From NCBI RefSeq assembly GCF_004346845.1, contig NZ_SMGI01000001.1:839116-903115 (forward strand): DNA of 64,000 nucleotides, given 5' to 3'. Made by a program: the position numbers and the translations under genes. The notes beneath the pieces are model-generated. The model was not told the DNA's origin. It saw nothing but the letters and a program-made list of their open reading frames with translations, and made no database searches. This document shows, piece after piece, positions 26,153 to 37,600 of the stretch (its first letter is position 1; each line of letters begins with the position of its first letter). Source of the stretch: Winogradskyella wandonensis (GTDB lineage Bacteria > Bacteroidota > Bacteroidia > Flavobacteriales > Flavobacteriaceae).

Positions 26153-29100
26153 ATGAAACGCTTTTACCTACTTTTCCAAATTGCTTTTTTATTTAATGTT
26201 TTTAGTTACAGTCAGACCACTGTAGTTGACCCAGTTTTTGAACAAGAACTTATTAATTTAGGAATAGACACTAATGGTGTTACTGGCGATATTTTAGATG
26301 TCGATGCCCAATCTGTCACCGTGCTTAACTTAAGTGGTACAACTAACATTACAGATATAACAGGAATTAATGCTTTTGTAAATGTTACCGATTTAGATTT
26401 GGGAAATAATCTTATTGCTAATATTGCGCCTACAGCTTTGACGGGATTGGTAAATTTTAGGACAAACGATAATTCGGCCTTAGCGAATATAGACTTAACG
26501 CAAAATATACTTCTAGAAACATTCTTTGCGCATGGCGATTTTCCAGGGACACCACCACCAATTACTCAGATAGATTTATCTCAAAATATAAATTTAGTAT
26601 CAATTAATGGAGATTTTTTAGATAATGTTACTGACTTTATTTTTCCTGTTACACCAACGCTCATAGATATTTTCTTACGTTATCTAGCAGACACAACCAT
26701 AGATGTTTCTGGGATGACAAATCTGGAAAGTTTTAGAATTGGTGGCTGGCGTAGTAATGTTGATATTGTTTTACCAGCAACAAATACACTAAGAGACTTA
26801 CGTATTACGAGCATAGAGATACCAACAATAGATTTATCTGTATTTACCAATCTAGAGAATTTGTATTTATGGGGCACTTATGTGCAGAATTTAATTTTAC
26901 CAAACTCTAATGCATTTACGGATATTTTTATCATTTTACACGATATCCAAAATCCTTTGGATTTTTCTGTAGCTCCTAATCTTACTGATATTGACATTAC
27001 GTCTAATCGAGATACACCGTTAGTAGTAGACTTAACGCAAAATCCAGTTTTGGAGGATTTAGATTTATCCCGAAACGACATGAATTCAATTGATTTAACC
27101 CAAAATTCGCTTTTAGAAACCCTAAGGTTAAATGTCAATAATTTCACCAATTTAGATGTCACTCAAAATGTGTTATTAAACAGATTTGAGGCTTATACCA
27201 ATCAGCTACCAGGAGTAGATTTATCTCAAAACACAGTTCTTAGGTATTTAAATTTAAACAGCAATTTGATTCCAAATATAGACGTTACGCAAAATGTGGA
27301 ATTATTAACCATGAGTATAAACAATAATCTTTTAACTACAACAGGTTTCGATTTAACTCAGAATATCGAGCTCATTAGTTTAGATGTTTCTTATAACCAA
27401 ATCGAGTCTTTAGATATAACGCAAAATGTAGATTTGAATTCGTTTAATTTGTCTCATAATTTATTTCCTGGAAATGATATTTTAAATCAGTTTGCAAATA
27501 TAGTAGCCAACCAAGGTAGACTTAGTGGTAGATTAATAGCTAACAATAATTTTTTAGAAGGTCCTATTCCAGACTTTTATGGTTTATACGACCCAACCAT
27601 TCAGACCAGACGTTTTGAACTATTTATAAATGAAAATCGATTCCATTTTGGAGATTTTGAAGCACAACATCTTGGTTTAGTTAGTCTTTTAACTACGATT
27701 TCCATTGGTCCTTCGCCAGACGTTGTGATGCGCGAATATTGGTACGCACCACAAGCTCGCGTAAATAATATTGAAAACTTTACCGTCAATGCTGGTGATG
27801 ACATTACCTTAACTACAACAGTTAGAGGCGAGCAAAATCATTATGTATGGTTTAAAGATGGCGTGGTAATACCAGATGCTCCAGATGCTCCAGAATATAC
27901 AATTACTAATGTAAATAGTTGTGATCAAGCCGTGTATCATTCTGAAATACGGAGCGATTTAGTGCCTTTTGAAAACGCAAATCCGCCAGGTACAGGTGGA
28001 AAAAATTTATTGTTAAGACGAAACGATATAACGCTCAACATCATTTCACCTGCCGAAACGTGCAGTAGTTTAGTGACTCCAATCGCTGGAAGTACAAATA
28101 TCCCTTTGAATCAAACTATAGAATGGACCTCTAATGCTGGTGCTTGCGGTTATATATTAAGCATAGGAACAACTTCTGGCGGAACTGATATTTTTACTGG
28201 TGATGTAGAAGATGTAACGTCTTATAATATTGGAACCAATCTACCACCTAATACTCTAGTTTACGTAACAATCACGCCATATTTTGCCTCTGGAAATGTG
28301 TTGACTTGTGATAATACTACAGATACTTTTACCACTAGTGCTATAGAATCTCCGACAATTTGTACCGCTTTATTGCCTGCTTATGCTAGTGCCACGTTAC
28401 CAACTTATACAAATTTAGAATGGTCTCCTGCAGATTTTGCTACTGGTTATTTCGTGACTATTGGAACTACACCGGGTGGCAATGATGTTTACGATATGTT
28501 AGATGTTGGTAATACAACAGTATTCAATCCACCATCGGACTTTATGCCAGGCGAGACATATTACATTACAATAACGCCGTATAATGGTCTTGGCAATGCT
28601 ACAGGTTGTGTTAATGAGTCCTTTATGACGGAGTCTATGGGATTAGCCTGTACAAACCTAACATCGCCAAGTAGCGGCGATATGGATGTAGCAGTAGATG
28701 CTATTTTAAATTGGAATTCGGTCACCGGCGCAACAGGCTATACCTTAAATGTCGGAACAAGTTCTGGTGGTACAGATATTTTTTCAGGAGATGTTGGTAA
28801 TGTTTTAACCTATGATTTGCCGAGTAGCTTTCCGCAGAATACAGAAATATTTGTTACAGTTGTTCCTTACAATGCAACCGAAACTGCTATAAACTGCGCT
28901 GAAGAATCTTTTACCACAGTACTTCTGCCGCCTTCATGTACCACAATTACATCACCAGCAAATGGTGCTACAAATATTGATATAAATGCCTCATTTGTAT
29001 GGGATGCCGTTGCTAATGCATCTGGATATACTCTTAATGTGGGAACAACGACAGGTGGAGCAGAACTATTTAATGGCGATGTAGGTAATGTTACGACATA

Positions 29101-30925
29101 TACTTTGTCAAATGAATTACCGCAAAATACCGAGATATTTGTAACTGTCATACCTTACAATACTTCAGGAAATGCTTCGGGATGTAATGAGATTTCATTT
29201 ACAACAGAGTTACTAATACCAGATTGCACAACAACTCTATTATCACCAGCAGCATTAACGGATGTCCCTATCACAACTAATTTACAATGGGATACAACAG
29301 CTTATACAGACGGTTATATTTTAACAGTTGGAACAACTCCTGGTGGTAACAATATTGTGGATGCAGAAGATGTTGGCAATACCAACAACTATACGTTTGT
29401 TTCAGATTTACCGCAAGGCGAAACGATATATGTATCCATTACGCCATATAATGCAATAGGTAATGCCGTGAATTGTTCAGCGTATAGTTTTACAACAGAA
29501 ATACTTCCTATTGGATGTACAAATATGTCGTTTCCCGTTTACGATGCAGTCAATGTTCCTCTAGATACATCTATTTCTTGGCCGCCAAGTGCAAATACAA
29601 CAGGCTACCAAATTTCTCTTGGAACAGCAACAGGATTGGATGACATTGTAGCATTAACAGATGTTGGTAATGTCACCACATTTACACCAGCATCACCTTT
29701 GCCAAGTAATACGACGATTTACGTAACCATTATTTCTTATAACGACTTTGGAGATAGCCTTGCCTGTGGCGATGATAGATTTACTACAACAGAAGTTATC
29801 CCAGAATGTACCAATCTTGTAGTTCCTATTGATGGTTCTACAGATGTTTCTATTACTACTGGCTTAGAATGGGGTTCGGTTTCTAATGCAACAGGTTATA
29901 TTGTTAATGTTGGTACACAACCAGATGGCACAGATATCGTTAATGCGGTAGATGTTGGTAATGTAACCACTTATAATTTCCCTGCAGATTTACCACAAAA
30001 CACAGAAATTTTTGTTTCAATTCACCCATATAATTCAGCTGGTGTAAATATGTTTTGTGTAGGACCAAGTTTCACTACAGAACTTTTAATACCAGAATGT
30101 GCTATAATTTCAGCGCCGATGAACGGAGCAATAAATGTTGCTGTTAATACTGAAATTAGTTGGAATAGTGTTCTTTATGCTGATGGCTACATACTAAATA
30201 TTGGCACATCAACTGGAGCAACTGATGTTGTGGATAATCTAGATGTAGGAAATGGCACTTCAATAACGTTATCCGAAGATTTGCCAAGTGAAACCACATT
30301 ATATCTTACAATTATTCCTTATAATTCTGAAGGCGAAGCTATTGGCTGTAACGAGATAGTTTTTGAAACTGAAGTTATTATCCCAAAATGTACCGAAATG
30401 ATTTCGCCTGCCGATAATGCGGAAGATGTTTTGGTGACTACTTCGATTTCTTGGGACATGATTAATAATGCAGACGGGTATATATTATCTATAGAAACAG
30501 AAGACTTAGATACCATTGTTGATGGCGTCGATGTTGGTAATACTACCACATTCAATCCAAGTACAGAATTACCAGACAATACGTTAATATTTGTAAATAT
30601 TACGCCATATAACGAAGCCGGTAATGCCTTAGATTGTTTTACGTTTCAGTTTACAACTGAAAATAGACAGATAATTATCCCAAAATTCTTTACACCAAAT
30701 AATGATTCTAATCACGATTATTGGCGAGTAGAAGACCCTCAAAACGAAATAAAACGTATTTATATATTCGATAGATTTGGCAAGCTCCTAAAAACATTAT
30801 CGTCTACATCTGTGGGTTGGGATGGGCAATTTAATGGCACACCATTGCCTAACAGTGATTATTGGTACCAAATAGAACGTTTTGAAGGTTCTAATTTAAC
30901 AGGTCATTTTACGTTAAAACGTTAG
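26153..30925 (+). CDS. Large T9SS type B surface protein with LRR region and nine fibronectin-like repeats
   Basis: 1590 residues from ATG 26153, which directly precedes a clear signal peptide (MKRFYLLFQIAFLFNVFSYSQ); the upstream GTG is not supported. Residues about 30-460 are internalin/BspA-type leucine-rich repeats spaced 21 residues, with recurrent DLTQNxxLExLDL units. An Ig-like segment follows (about 535-620), then nine copies of a 95-residue FN3-like repeat (about 635-1505) marked by C-T-x-L-x-x-P, GYxLxVGT, DVGN and TPYN-x-x-G-N-A. The C-terminus is a gliding-type CHU_C (type B) sorting domain with PKFFTPNNDSN and WDGQFNG. It is an exported, probably cell-surface adhesin or carbohydrate-binding protein. 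Confidence 0.88.
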   Translation: MKRFYLLFQIAFLFNVFSYSQTTVVDPVFEQELINLGIDTNGVTGDILDVDAQSVTVLNLSGTTNITDITGINAFVNVTDLDLGNNLIANIAPTALTGLVNFRTNDNSALANIDLTQNILLETFFAHGDFPGTPPPITQIDLSQNINLVSINGDFLDNVTDFIFPVTPTLIDIFLRYLADTTIDVSGMTNLESFRIGGWRSNVDIVLPATNTLRDLRITSIEIPTIDLSVFTNLENLYLWGTYVQNLILPNSNAFTDIFIILHDIQNPLDFSVAPNLTDIDITSNRDTPLVVDLTQNPVLEDLDLSRNDMNSIDLTQNSLLETLRLNVNNFTNLDVTQNVLLNRFEAYTNQLPGVDLSQNTVLRYLNLNSNLIPNIDVTQNVELLTMSINNNLLTTTGFDLTQNIELISLDVSYNQIESLDITQNVDLNSFNLSHNLFPGNDILNQFANIVANQGRLSGRLIANNNFLEGPIPDFYGLYDPTIQTRRFELFINENRFHFGDFEAQHLGLVSLLTTISIGPSPDVVMREYWYAPQARVNNIENFTVNAGDDITLTTTVRGEQNHYVWFKDGVVIPDAPDAPEYTITNVNSCDQAVYHSEIRSDLVPFENANPPGTGGKNLLLRRNDITLNIISPAETCSSLVTPIAGSTNIPLNQTIEWTSNAGACGYILSIGTTSGGTDIFTGDVEDVTSYNIGTNLPPNTLVYVTITPYFASGNVLTCDNTTDTFTTSAIESPTICTALLPAYASATLPTYTNLEWSPADFATGYFVTIGTTPGGNDVYDMLDVGNTTVFNPPSDFMPGETYYITITPYNGLGNATGCVNESFMTESMGLACTNLTSPSSGDMDVAVDAILNWNSVTGATGYTLNVGTSSGGTDIFSGDVGNVLTYDLPSSFPQNTEIFVTVVPYNATETAINCAEESFTTVLLPPSCTTITSPANGATNIDINASFVWDAVANASGYTLNVGTTTGGAELFNGDVGNVTTYTLSNELPQNTEIFVTVIPYNTSGNASGCNEISFTTELLIPDCTTTLLSPAALTDVPITTNLQWDTTAYTDGYILTVGTTPGGNNIVDAEDVGNTNNYTFVSDLPQGETIYVSITPYNAIGNAVNCSAYSFTTEILPIGCTNMSFPVYDAVNVPLDTSISWPPSANTTGYQISLGTATGLDDIVALTDVGNVTTFTPASPLPSNTTIYVTIISYNDFGDSLACGDDRFTTTEVIPECTNLVVPIDGSTDVSITTGLEWGSVSNATGYIVNVGTQPDGTDIVNAVDVGNVTTYNFPADLPQNTEIFVSIHPYNSAGVNMFCVGPSFTTELLIPECAIISAPMNGAINVAVNTEISWNSVLYADGYILNIGTSTGATDVVDNLDVGNGTSITLSEDLPSETTLYLTIIPYNSEGEAIGCNEIVFETEVIIPKCTEMISPADNAEDVLVTTSISWDMINNADGYILSIETEDLDTIVDGVDVGNTTTFNPSTELPDNTLIFVNITPYNEAGNALDCFTFQFTTENRQIIIPKFFTPNNDSNHDYWRVEDPQNEIKRIYIFDRFGKLLKTLSSTSVGWDGQFNGTPLPNSDYWYQIERFEGSNLTGHFTLKR

Positions 30926-31079
30926 TAAATCTTTGTTGAATATATTCATTTTTAATTATTAGAATGTTCTAATATTTTATTATCGAAACCTAACAGGCGT
31001 CATATTTTTTACGATTTATCAGAGTTATCTTTAAGAGATTATTTTTTTCAAGGAATCGTTAACTGATAAATCAAATTAT

Positions 31080-33200
31080 ATGAAAGTATTTGACAATAAA
31101 CACATTAAAAATGTGGCTTTTGTTGGTGCTCATCGCTCTGGCAAAACCACACTATCTGAAACCATGCTCTATGAGGCAGGTTTAATTAACAGACGTGGCA
31201 CTGTAGAGCAAAAAAATACTGTATCCGATTATCATGAGTTTGAGCACCAACGCGGTGCTTCCGTTTTTTCTACACCTTTACATACCGAATGGCGCAACTA
31301 TAAAATAAACATTATTGATACTCCTGGGTTAGATGATTTTATAGGTGATATTATATCTGCTATTCGTGTATCAGACACTATTGTTACGGTGATTAATGCC
31401 AAACATGGTGCAGATATTGGTACAGAAATCATTTGGAATTACGCAGACCGTTTTCATAAACCTACATTATTTGTTATTAACAAAATAGATAGTGAAAAAG
31501 CCAATTTTGAGATGAGCTTTAATAGCCTTAAAGAATTGGTAGGAAATAATGCGGTACTAATTCAATATCCGGTAGTTATTGACGGTGCGCAATGTATAAT
31601 CGATGTACTAAAAATGCGCTGTTATAAATTTGGGCCCGAAGGCGGAAAACCAGAAAAGCTTCCTATCCCAGAGGCACAATTAGACTATGCCAATGAACTG
31701 CATAATATTTTGGTAGAAAAGGCTGCCGAAAATGATGAAGAGCTCATGGAATTGTATTTCGACAAGGGCACACTTAACGAAGACGAGTTACGTAAGGGAA
31801 TTAAGCTAGGTATGCTTAATCACGATATGTTTCCTGTATTCTGCGTTTCGGCATTAAAAGACATGGGAACAGGTCGTTTAATGGGCTTTATAGATAATGT
31901 TGCACCTGCAGCCGCTGATTTAAAACCAGAACAAACGATTGAAGGGCAACTAATTACTCCTGATGTAAGTGCAGATACCTCTTTGTTTGTTTTTAAAACA
32001 ATTTATCAACCTAACTTAGGACAAATCACATTCTTCAAAGTTATGTCTGGTGAGGTTAGCTGTAACGATAAGCTTTTTAATACGCGTACTGGAGAATCTG
32101 AAACCATCAATCAATTATACATAATGGATGGTAAACAGAAGCATTCGGTAGAAAAACTTACGGTTGGAGATATAGGGGCAACCACCAAATTAAAGTTTAC
32201 CGAAACTAATGATACCTTAGCTACAAAAGCCGAAGCAGGAACTATTAAACCAATAAAATATCCACAACCAAGATTGGTTAAAGCGGCCTTTGCAGCAGAT
32301 AAATCTGAAGAAGAAAAACTCAGTGAGGCATTGAGACGTATTCACAGTCAAGATTTAACAATAGATGTAAGCTACAATAGCGAAACCAAACAAACTTTGG
32401 TAGGCACTCAAGGCGAATTACATTTAGCGACACTTACTTGGCTTTTAGAGAATATTTATGACGTAACACCTCGATTTGAAACGCCAAAAATTTCTTATCG
32501 CGAAACTATTCAGAGAAGCGCAACAGCCAATTATAGACACAAAAAACAGAGCGGCGGCTCTGGGCAATTTGGCCAAGTACATCTTAAAATAGAACCTTAT
32601 TTTGAGGGTATGCCAGAACCAGAAGGTTTCTCTTTGCGTGGTAAAGAAGTGGTTGATTTGCCATGGGACGGAAAATTAGTGTTTTATAATTGCATCGTCG
32701 GTGGTGTAATAGATCAGCGCTATTTACCTTCTATAATGAAAGGTATTTTAGAGGTTATGGAATCTGGACCCTTAACAGATTCTTTTATAAGAGATGTAAG
32801 AGCTATTGTCTATGACGGAAAAATGCACCCTGTAGATTCTAATGATATTTCTTTTAAGATTGCTGGAGCGCACGCATTTAAAGATGCTTTTTTAAATGCA
32901 AATCCAAAACTTTTAGAACCTACTGAGAAAATGGAATTACGTCTTCCGGAATCAATGATAGGAAATGTAATGACCGAATTGCAAAGCCGTCGAGCCATTA
33001 TCCAAGGTATTGATACAGAAACGCATTATCAGATACTAAAATGTACAATTCCGAGTGCAGAGCTTTCAGATTTTTCAAGTCAGTTACGTTCAATTACACA
33101 AGGACGTGCCACATATACTTCAAAATTTGACGGTTACGCTGTTGTACCGAATCATATTCAGAAAGAAATTATACAAAAACGAGAATTATTAACCGTATAA
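31080..33200 (+). CDS. EF-G paralogue (EF-G2-like) lacking the switch II histidine
   Basis: 706 residues with all five EF-G domains. G1 is GAHRSGKTT (16-24), G3 DTPGLDDF (80-87) and G4 NKID (134-137). Canonical EF-G has DTPGHVDF, where the His drives GTP hydrolysis; here it is Leu. Switch I is RGASVF instead of RGITI. These changes match the Bacteroidota paralogue group whose Bacteroides member is reported to translocate without GTP hydrolysis and to aid survival under starvation. It is likely a slow or energy-saving translation factor. It starts an operon with a 126-residue helical protein 12 bases downstream. Confidence 0.88.
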   Translation: MKVFDNKHIKNVAFVGAHRSGKTTLSETMLYEAGLINRRGTVEQKNTVSDYHEFEHQRGASVFSTPLHTEWRNYKINIIDTPGLDDFIGDIISAIRVSDTIVTVINAKHGADIGTEIIWNYADRFHKPTLFVINKIDSEKANFEMSFNSLKELVGNNAVLIQYPVVIDGAQCIIDVLKMRCYKFGPEGGKPEKLPIPEAQLDYANELHNILVEKAAENDEELMELYFDKGTLNEDELRKGIKLGMLNHDMFPVFCVSALKDMGTGRLMGFIDNVAPAAADLKPEQTIEGQLITPDVSADTSLFVFKTIYQPNLGQITFFKVMSGEVSCNDKLFNTRTGESETINQLYIMDGKQKHSVEKLTVGDIGATTKLKFTETNDTLATKAEAGTIKPIKYPQPRLVKAAFAADKSEEEKLSEALRRIHSQDLTIDVSYNSETKQTLVGTQGELHLATLTWLLENIYDVTPRFETPKISYRETIQRSATANYRHKKQSGGSGQFGQVHLKIEPYFEGMPEPEGFSLRGKEVVDLPWDGKLVFYNCIVGGVIDQRYLPSIMKGILEVMESGPLTDSFIRDVRAIVYDGKMHPVDSNDISFKIAGAHAFKDAFLNANPKLLEPTEKMELRLPESMIGNVMTELQSRRAIIQGIDTETHYQILKCTIPSAELSDFSSQLRSITQGRATYTSKFDGYAVVPNHIQKEIIQKRELLTV

Positions 33201-33212
33201 AACCAAAGAGAT

Positions 33213-33593
33213 ATGCAAACTAAATTAATGTATTTAAGCGATTTAAAGTTTAATATAGATACTTGGAAACGTGAACTACGTTTTCATTTTAACGAGATGG
33301 ATACATTTCAAGAAAAACTTGAAGAGATTGTAAAACGCGAACAAGACCCTATGGTGTTAGTAAAACTAGAGGTTTTTCAGAATAGAATAATGATAGAAAA
33401 AGATGCTATTTCTAAGCTTTTACATAGATGTAGAAATAAAATGGCTAATATCATTAATGCTGATATTAATGAGAATATAGATGGTCGATTACAAAATGAA
33501 CAAAATACCTTAAAAGAAGATATGCGAACATATATAAAACTGCATTACGAGCTTAAGGAAGAAATGATGGACTATTTCTTAGAAGTGCTTTAA
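33213..33593 (+). CDS. Small helical protein co-transcribed with the EF-G paralogue
   Basis: 126 residues, predicted almost wholly alpha-helical and coiled-coil, rich in Glu, Lys and Met, with no signal or membrane segment. The family is not recognised. It begins 12 bases after the EF-G paralogue and is followed by a terminator, so the pair form a unit; a ribosome- or EF-G2-associated role is an inference from this position only. Confidence 0.7.
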   Translation: MQTKLMYLSDLKFNIDTWKRELRFHFNEMDTFQEKLEEIVKREQDPMVLVKLEVFQNRIMIEKDAISKLLHRCRNKMANIINADINENIDGRLQNEQNTLKEDMRTYIKLHYELKEEMMDYFLEVL

Positions 33594-33614
33594 AACCTAA
33601 CTAAATCAATTATC

Positions 33615-33649
33615 AAAAGCCATAGATATAAAAATTTATGGCTTTTTTT
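33615..33649 (+). terminator. Rho-independent terminator of the EF-G2 operon
   Basis: The arms 33615-33624 and 33637-33646 (AAAAGCCATA/TATGGCTTTT) enclose a 12-base loop and lead into a T-run. The mirror A-run also lets it serve the convergent sprF transcript. Confidence 0.8.
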
Positions 33650-33658
33650 ATTGTTTAA

Positions 33659-34648
33659 TTATTGATATTTCCAATAGCGTCTTGCACCAGTAGTACAAGC
33701 ACAATTACTAGCATTTTGAAGAAAATCAATACCAATGGTAATCATATGGGTACCAGAGTTATATGCTGCTAAATCGTTTATGGTAATTTGATAGGAATAC
33801 GCGAAATAAAATTTATTCATCATTATTCCTGCCATTGGACCAATGTTTAAAGGCTTCAGAATTTGATCATTTAAAAATCGATAAGAAGCACCTATCCAAT
33901 AGTAATCGCCTTCGCGATTGGTAAACTTTCTATACTTAAAATTAATATCTGTACTAGAGCGCCCATCACTATTAAAACGTTGATAAAAAACAGAAGGTTC
34001 GTATTCAACTCTTCTATTACTTTCACTTCGCATAACAAGACCCGTATATGCCTGAAAATTCAAAAGGCTATTTGGCTCAACACCTATAAAAGGGTTTACA
34101 TCTTTTTCTAATAGGTTATTGGCATTAAAGCTAAAAAAGAAATTTTTGTATCTGTATAAAAAACCAACATCGAAATTATTATTGGTTTGCGAGCGATCAT
34201 CTATAACACTAGGGTCTACGATTGGAATATCTGGAGTAGCCACAAAATTCTCGATATCAATTCTAAAACTATTAACATTGTAAGAAAGTCCTAAAGACAG
34301 ATATTGTTTGGACTTATAATCCAAAGTTAAATGATGGGCAAAAGAGAACTTAATTCCTTTTTGTCGTGTATTTCCATTTTTGTCATTATAAGCACTTACA
34401 CCTATACCAGAACGGTTAGATATTCTGAAATCTGCATATAAGGCTTGATTATCTGGCGCTCCTTTAATACCAACCCATTGGGTTAGACCATTAGCTCTAA
34501 TTCTCATGTTATCTCCAATACCAGCAAATGTTGGAGATATTACAAACTCGTTATCTGCTAAATACTGTGTAAAAACAGGTAAATTAAGTTCTTGAGCCGT
34601 TATACAGCTTGATAAGAACATTAGTATATATAGTAGGTAATTTTTCAT
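33659..34648 (-). CDS. sprF: PorP/SprF-family type IX secretion outer-membrane protein
   Basis: 329 residues with a signal peptide (about 1-18) and the family opening PVFTQYLADNEFVISPTFAG, then beta strands of an outer-membrane barrel. SprF is needed for surface delivery of the adhesin SprB in Flavobacterium johnsoniae. It lies last, 26 bases after the giant adhesin, exactly as in the sprCDBF operon. It ends with two Cys (SNCACTTG) near the C-terminus. Gene name is by family and order, not by proven function. Confidence 0.88.
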   Translation of the reverse strand: MKNYLLYILMFLSSCITAQELNLPVFTQYLADNEFVISPTFAGIGDNMRIRANGLTQWVGIKGAPDNQALYADFRISNRSGIGVSAYNDKNGNTRQKGIKFSFAHHLTLDYKSKQYLSLGLSYNVNSFRIDIENFVATPDIPIVDPSVIDDRSQTNNNFDVGFLYRYKNFFFSFNANNLLEKDVNPFIGVEPNSLLNFQAYTGLVMRSESNRRVEYEPSVFYQRFNSDGRSSTDINFKYRKFTNREGDYYWIGASYRFLNDQILKPLNIGPMAGIMMNKFYFAYSYQITINDLAAYNSGTHMITIGIDFLQNASNCACTTGARRYWKYQ

Positions 34649-34674
34649 TTGGGGTTGTTTTTGTAGATTTAGGA

Positions 34675-37600
34675 TTAACGATAAAGTGTAAAATGCCCGA
34701 CAAACGATTCTCTAACGGTGTCGTTGTTAGGCCTAACGACATACCAGTAATCTCCTGTAGGTAGTTCGGTTCCATTGTAACGTCCATCCCAATATTCTCC
34801 AGCACGATAGGTAGCGACTTTACGACCATATCTATCGAAAATGTCAAATTCTAGATTAGGATAGTTTTGGATGCATCCAGGCGCCCAAGTGTCCACGACA
34901 CCATCGCCGTTAGGCGTAAAGTAATTAGGAATACATATTTCTATAAATTCACGTTCTACTTGAGCTATTGCTGTACAGCCGTTAGTATCTGTAACGGTGA
35001 CTGTATATATTCCGGATTGGCTGATAGTGTAGGTGTTCTCAGCGCCGTAATCTTCTTCATTAAATGTAAATGTATAATCACCTGTACCACCTGAGGCTTC
35101 TGCGACAATTTGATTAAGTTCCTCGCCGTCAGTTAATACAAGTTCTACAGGTTGGTAGGTTGACATATCGAACAGCTCTGTTCTTTGGATGCAGCCATTA
35201 CTATGTCTAACATCAATATAGTTATCTGGGTTTGGAGCGATATTTGTAAAAATATTACTCTCTTGATATGGACCACCATTGAGCGAAAAATCAAGCTCAG
35301 ACATGTCTGTAATAGACGCGTCTACAATAACAGTTACTGTATTTATCTGAGCGTTTTGTTCGCAGTTATAAAAAATATCTACAACAGGATTTATTCTTGC
35401 AGAATCTGGGAAAGTAATATTCCACTCAGACTCACAACCTTCAGCATCTCTAACATAAACAATATGGTCGCCGCCAGATAAATTTGTAAAATCGAATTGT
35501 GTCTGACCAATTTCTCCAGTAGTGTACGGGCCATCATAATTATCTAGACTAACACTGTATGGTAATGTACCTCCAGAAATATCAACACTAAATTCGCCAT
35601 CAGCATCACCGTCACAAACCTCAGGTAAAATCGAGTTAGGCACTAACCCCAATAATACCTGAACGGGTTCTGTGACAGTTTCTGTAAATGTTAGATAACA
35701 ACCTAATTCGTCTTGTACGATAATATCGTAAGTGCCAGGAGCGAGGTTATTAAATACATTTGTATCGAAAAACTGATTTAATTGTGGTGATATAGCATAT
35801 TTAATTATTCCTGTACCGCCAGATGCATTTACAGTAATAGACCCATTGTTGGTACCAGTACATTGCACATTTGTAACAGATAGATTTGCATCAAGTATTG
35901 TGCCTGGCTCTGTAATGGATATTGTATTTGTGGTAAAATCACAGTCGCCACTTTCTACATAAACTATATAATCACCTGCTATTAATTCTGTAAAATAACC
36001 TGGGCTATTTTGTGTGGCGTTTATGGTATTTCCACTTAAGTCTTGTAATGTATAGATATAATTGCCTAATCCTCCTGTAGCCGTGGCGGTAATACTTCCC
36101 GAGTTATCACCAGCACAATTAATCGTAGGATTTTCAGATTGAAGTTCTACGGACAAATCTGGTAATGAATCAATAGTTATTTCGTTAGAAATAGGAGTGA
36201 TACAGTTATTAGCATCTCTAACATAATACGAATGTGTGCCAACAGGAACATTAAAAGTGGTAGATACGTTAAATGTACCTAATACCGTTGCGAAATTACT
36301 AGTAGTGCTGTAGCTATATGGTGCTGTACCACCAGAAGCGCTCAATGTTAGAGTAGCCTCTGTAGCACATGTTTGACTAGAATCTAAAACCAGATTTGTT
36401 TCTAAAGGTGAAGGCTCGTCAATAGTCATTTCTAGAGATGTCATTGTACAATCATAGCCATCAGTAATAGTTACTGAGTATGTTCCAGCTGATAAATCGT
36501 TAAACACATTAGATGTTTGTGGTCCAGAAGTTGTGACCACTGGCGAAATCATATTGAGTGTGTATGTATAGTTATCACCCTGACCTCCAGAAACAGCACT
36601 TATAGTTATACTTGCATTTGCATCACCAAAACAATCTAGCATGATTGTACTTGGTGTAAACGTAGCATCAATTGGTGTAGGTTCTACTAAAACAATATTT
36701 TCTGAAACTATACAACCCTGAGCATCTCTAACATTTACGGTATAGTTACCAGCTGATAAATCTGGGAATGTTCCACTTGGAGAATAGGCCACTGTAGCAT
36801 CTCCTGTAAGTTCGTATTGATAATCACCCCAACCACCTGTAGCTATTGCAGTGATAGTTCCTTGATTATTATTACAAGTAACGTTAGAAGTTTCTGTTAC
36901 ATCTAGTAATAATTCTTCTTGAGGAGAACCTATAATTACTTCGGCAGTAGATGAACAAAATGGCACATCAGTTTGTATAATATTAACGGTGTATGTACCC
37001 GATGTTAATCCACTAACTGTTATGGGATTTGTTGAGGTATTCGCTGCTACAACTCCAAAAACAGATGCACTTGAAGCATCAATGACTTCGTAAGTGTATG
37101 CTCCTGAATAATTTAAAATTTCTAAATCAAAAGCACCACTATTATCTCCAAAACACGTCACTGAATTTCCTGTCATTGTAAATGTCGGAGCGATGGCTTC
37201 AGGTAAAGAAACAGAAACGTCTTCGGTACAACTTGTCGTCGTATCCGTAACCGTAATGGTATAATCTCCAGAAGGAATACCACTTATGGTATCACCACTA
37301 ATAACAATTGTTGGAGCAGTAGGTACTACGGCATACGTATAATTACCAGAACCTCCTAGGGTAGTTAACGTGATTTCGCCATCATCATTATTACAAGTTG
37401 GTGGCGTATTTATAGAAGGAGTAAGCTCTAAAACAGGTAGAATATCAACAGAAACAAGATTCCCACAACCATTAGCATCGTTAATCTCTACAGTATGAGT
37501 TCCTGATGCTAAATTTGAAATTGTGAATGGAAAACTCTGTGTTTGAAAAGCACCTCCATCAATACTTATGCTATAAGGTGCAATTCCAGATGAAACTAAA

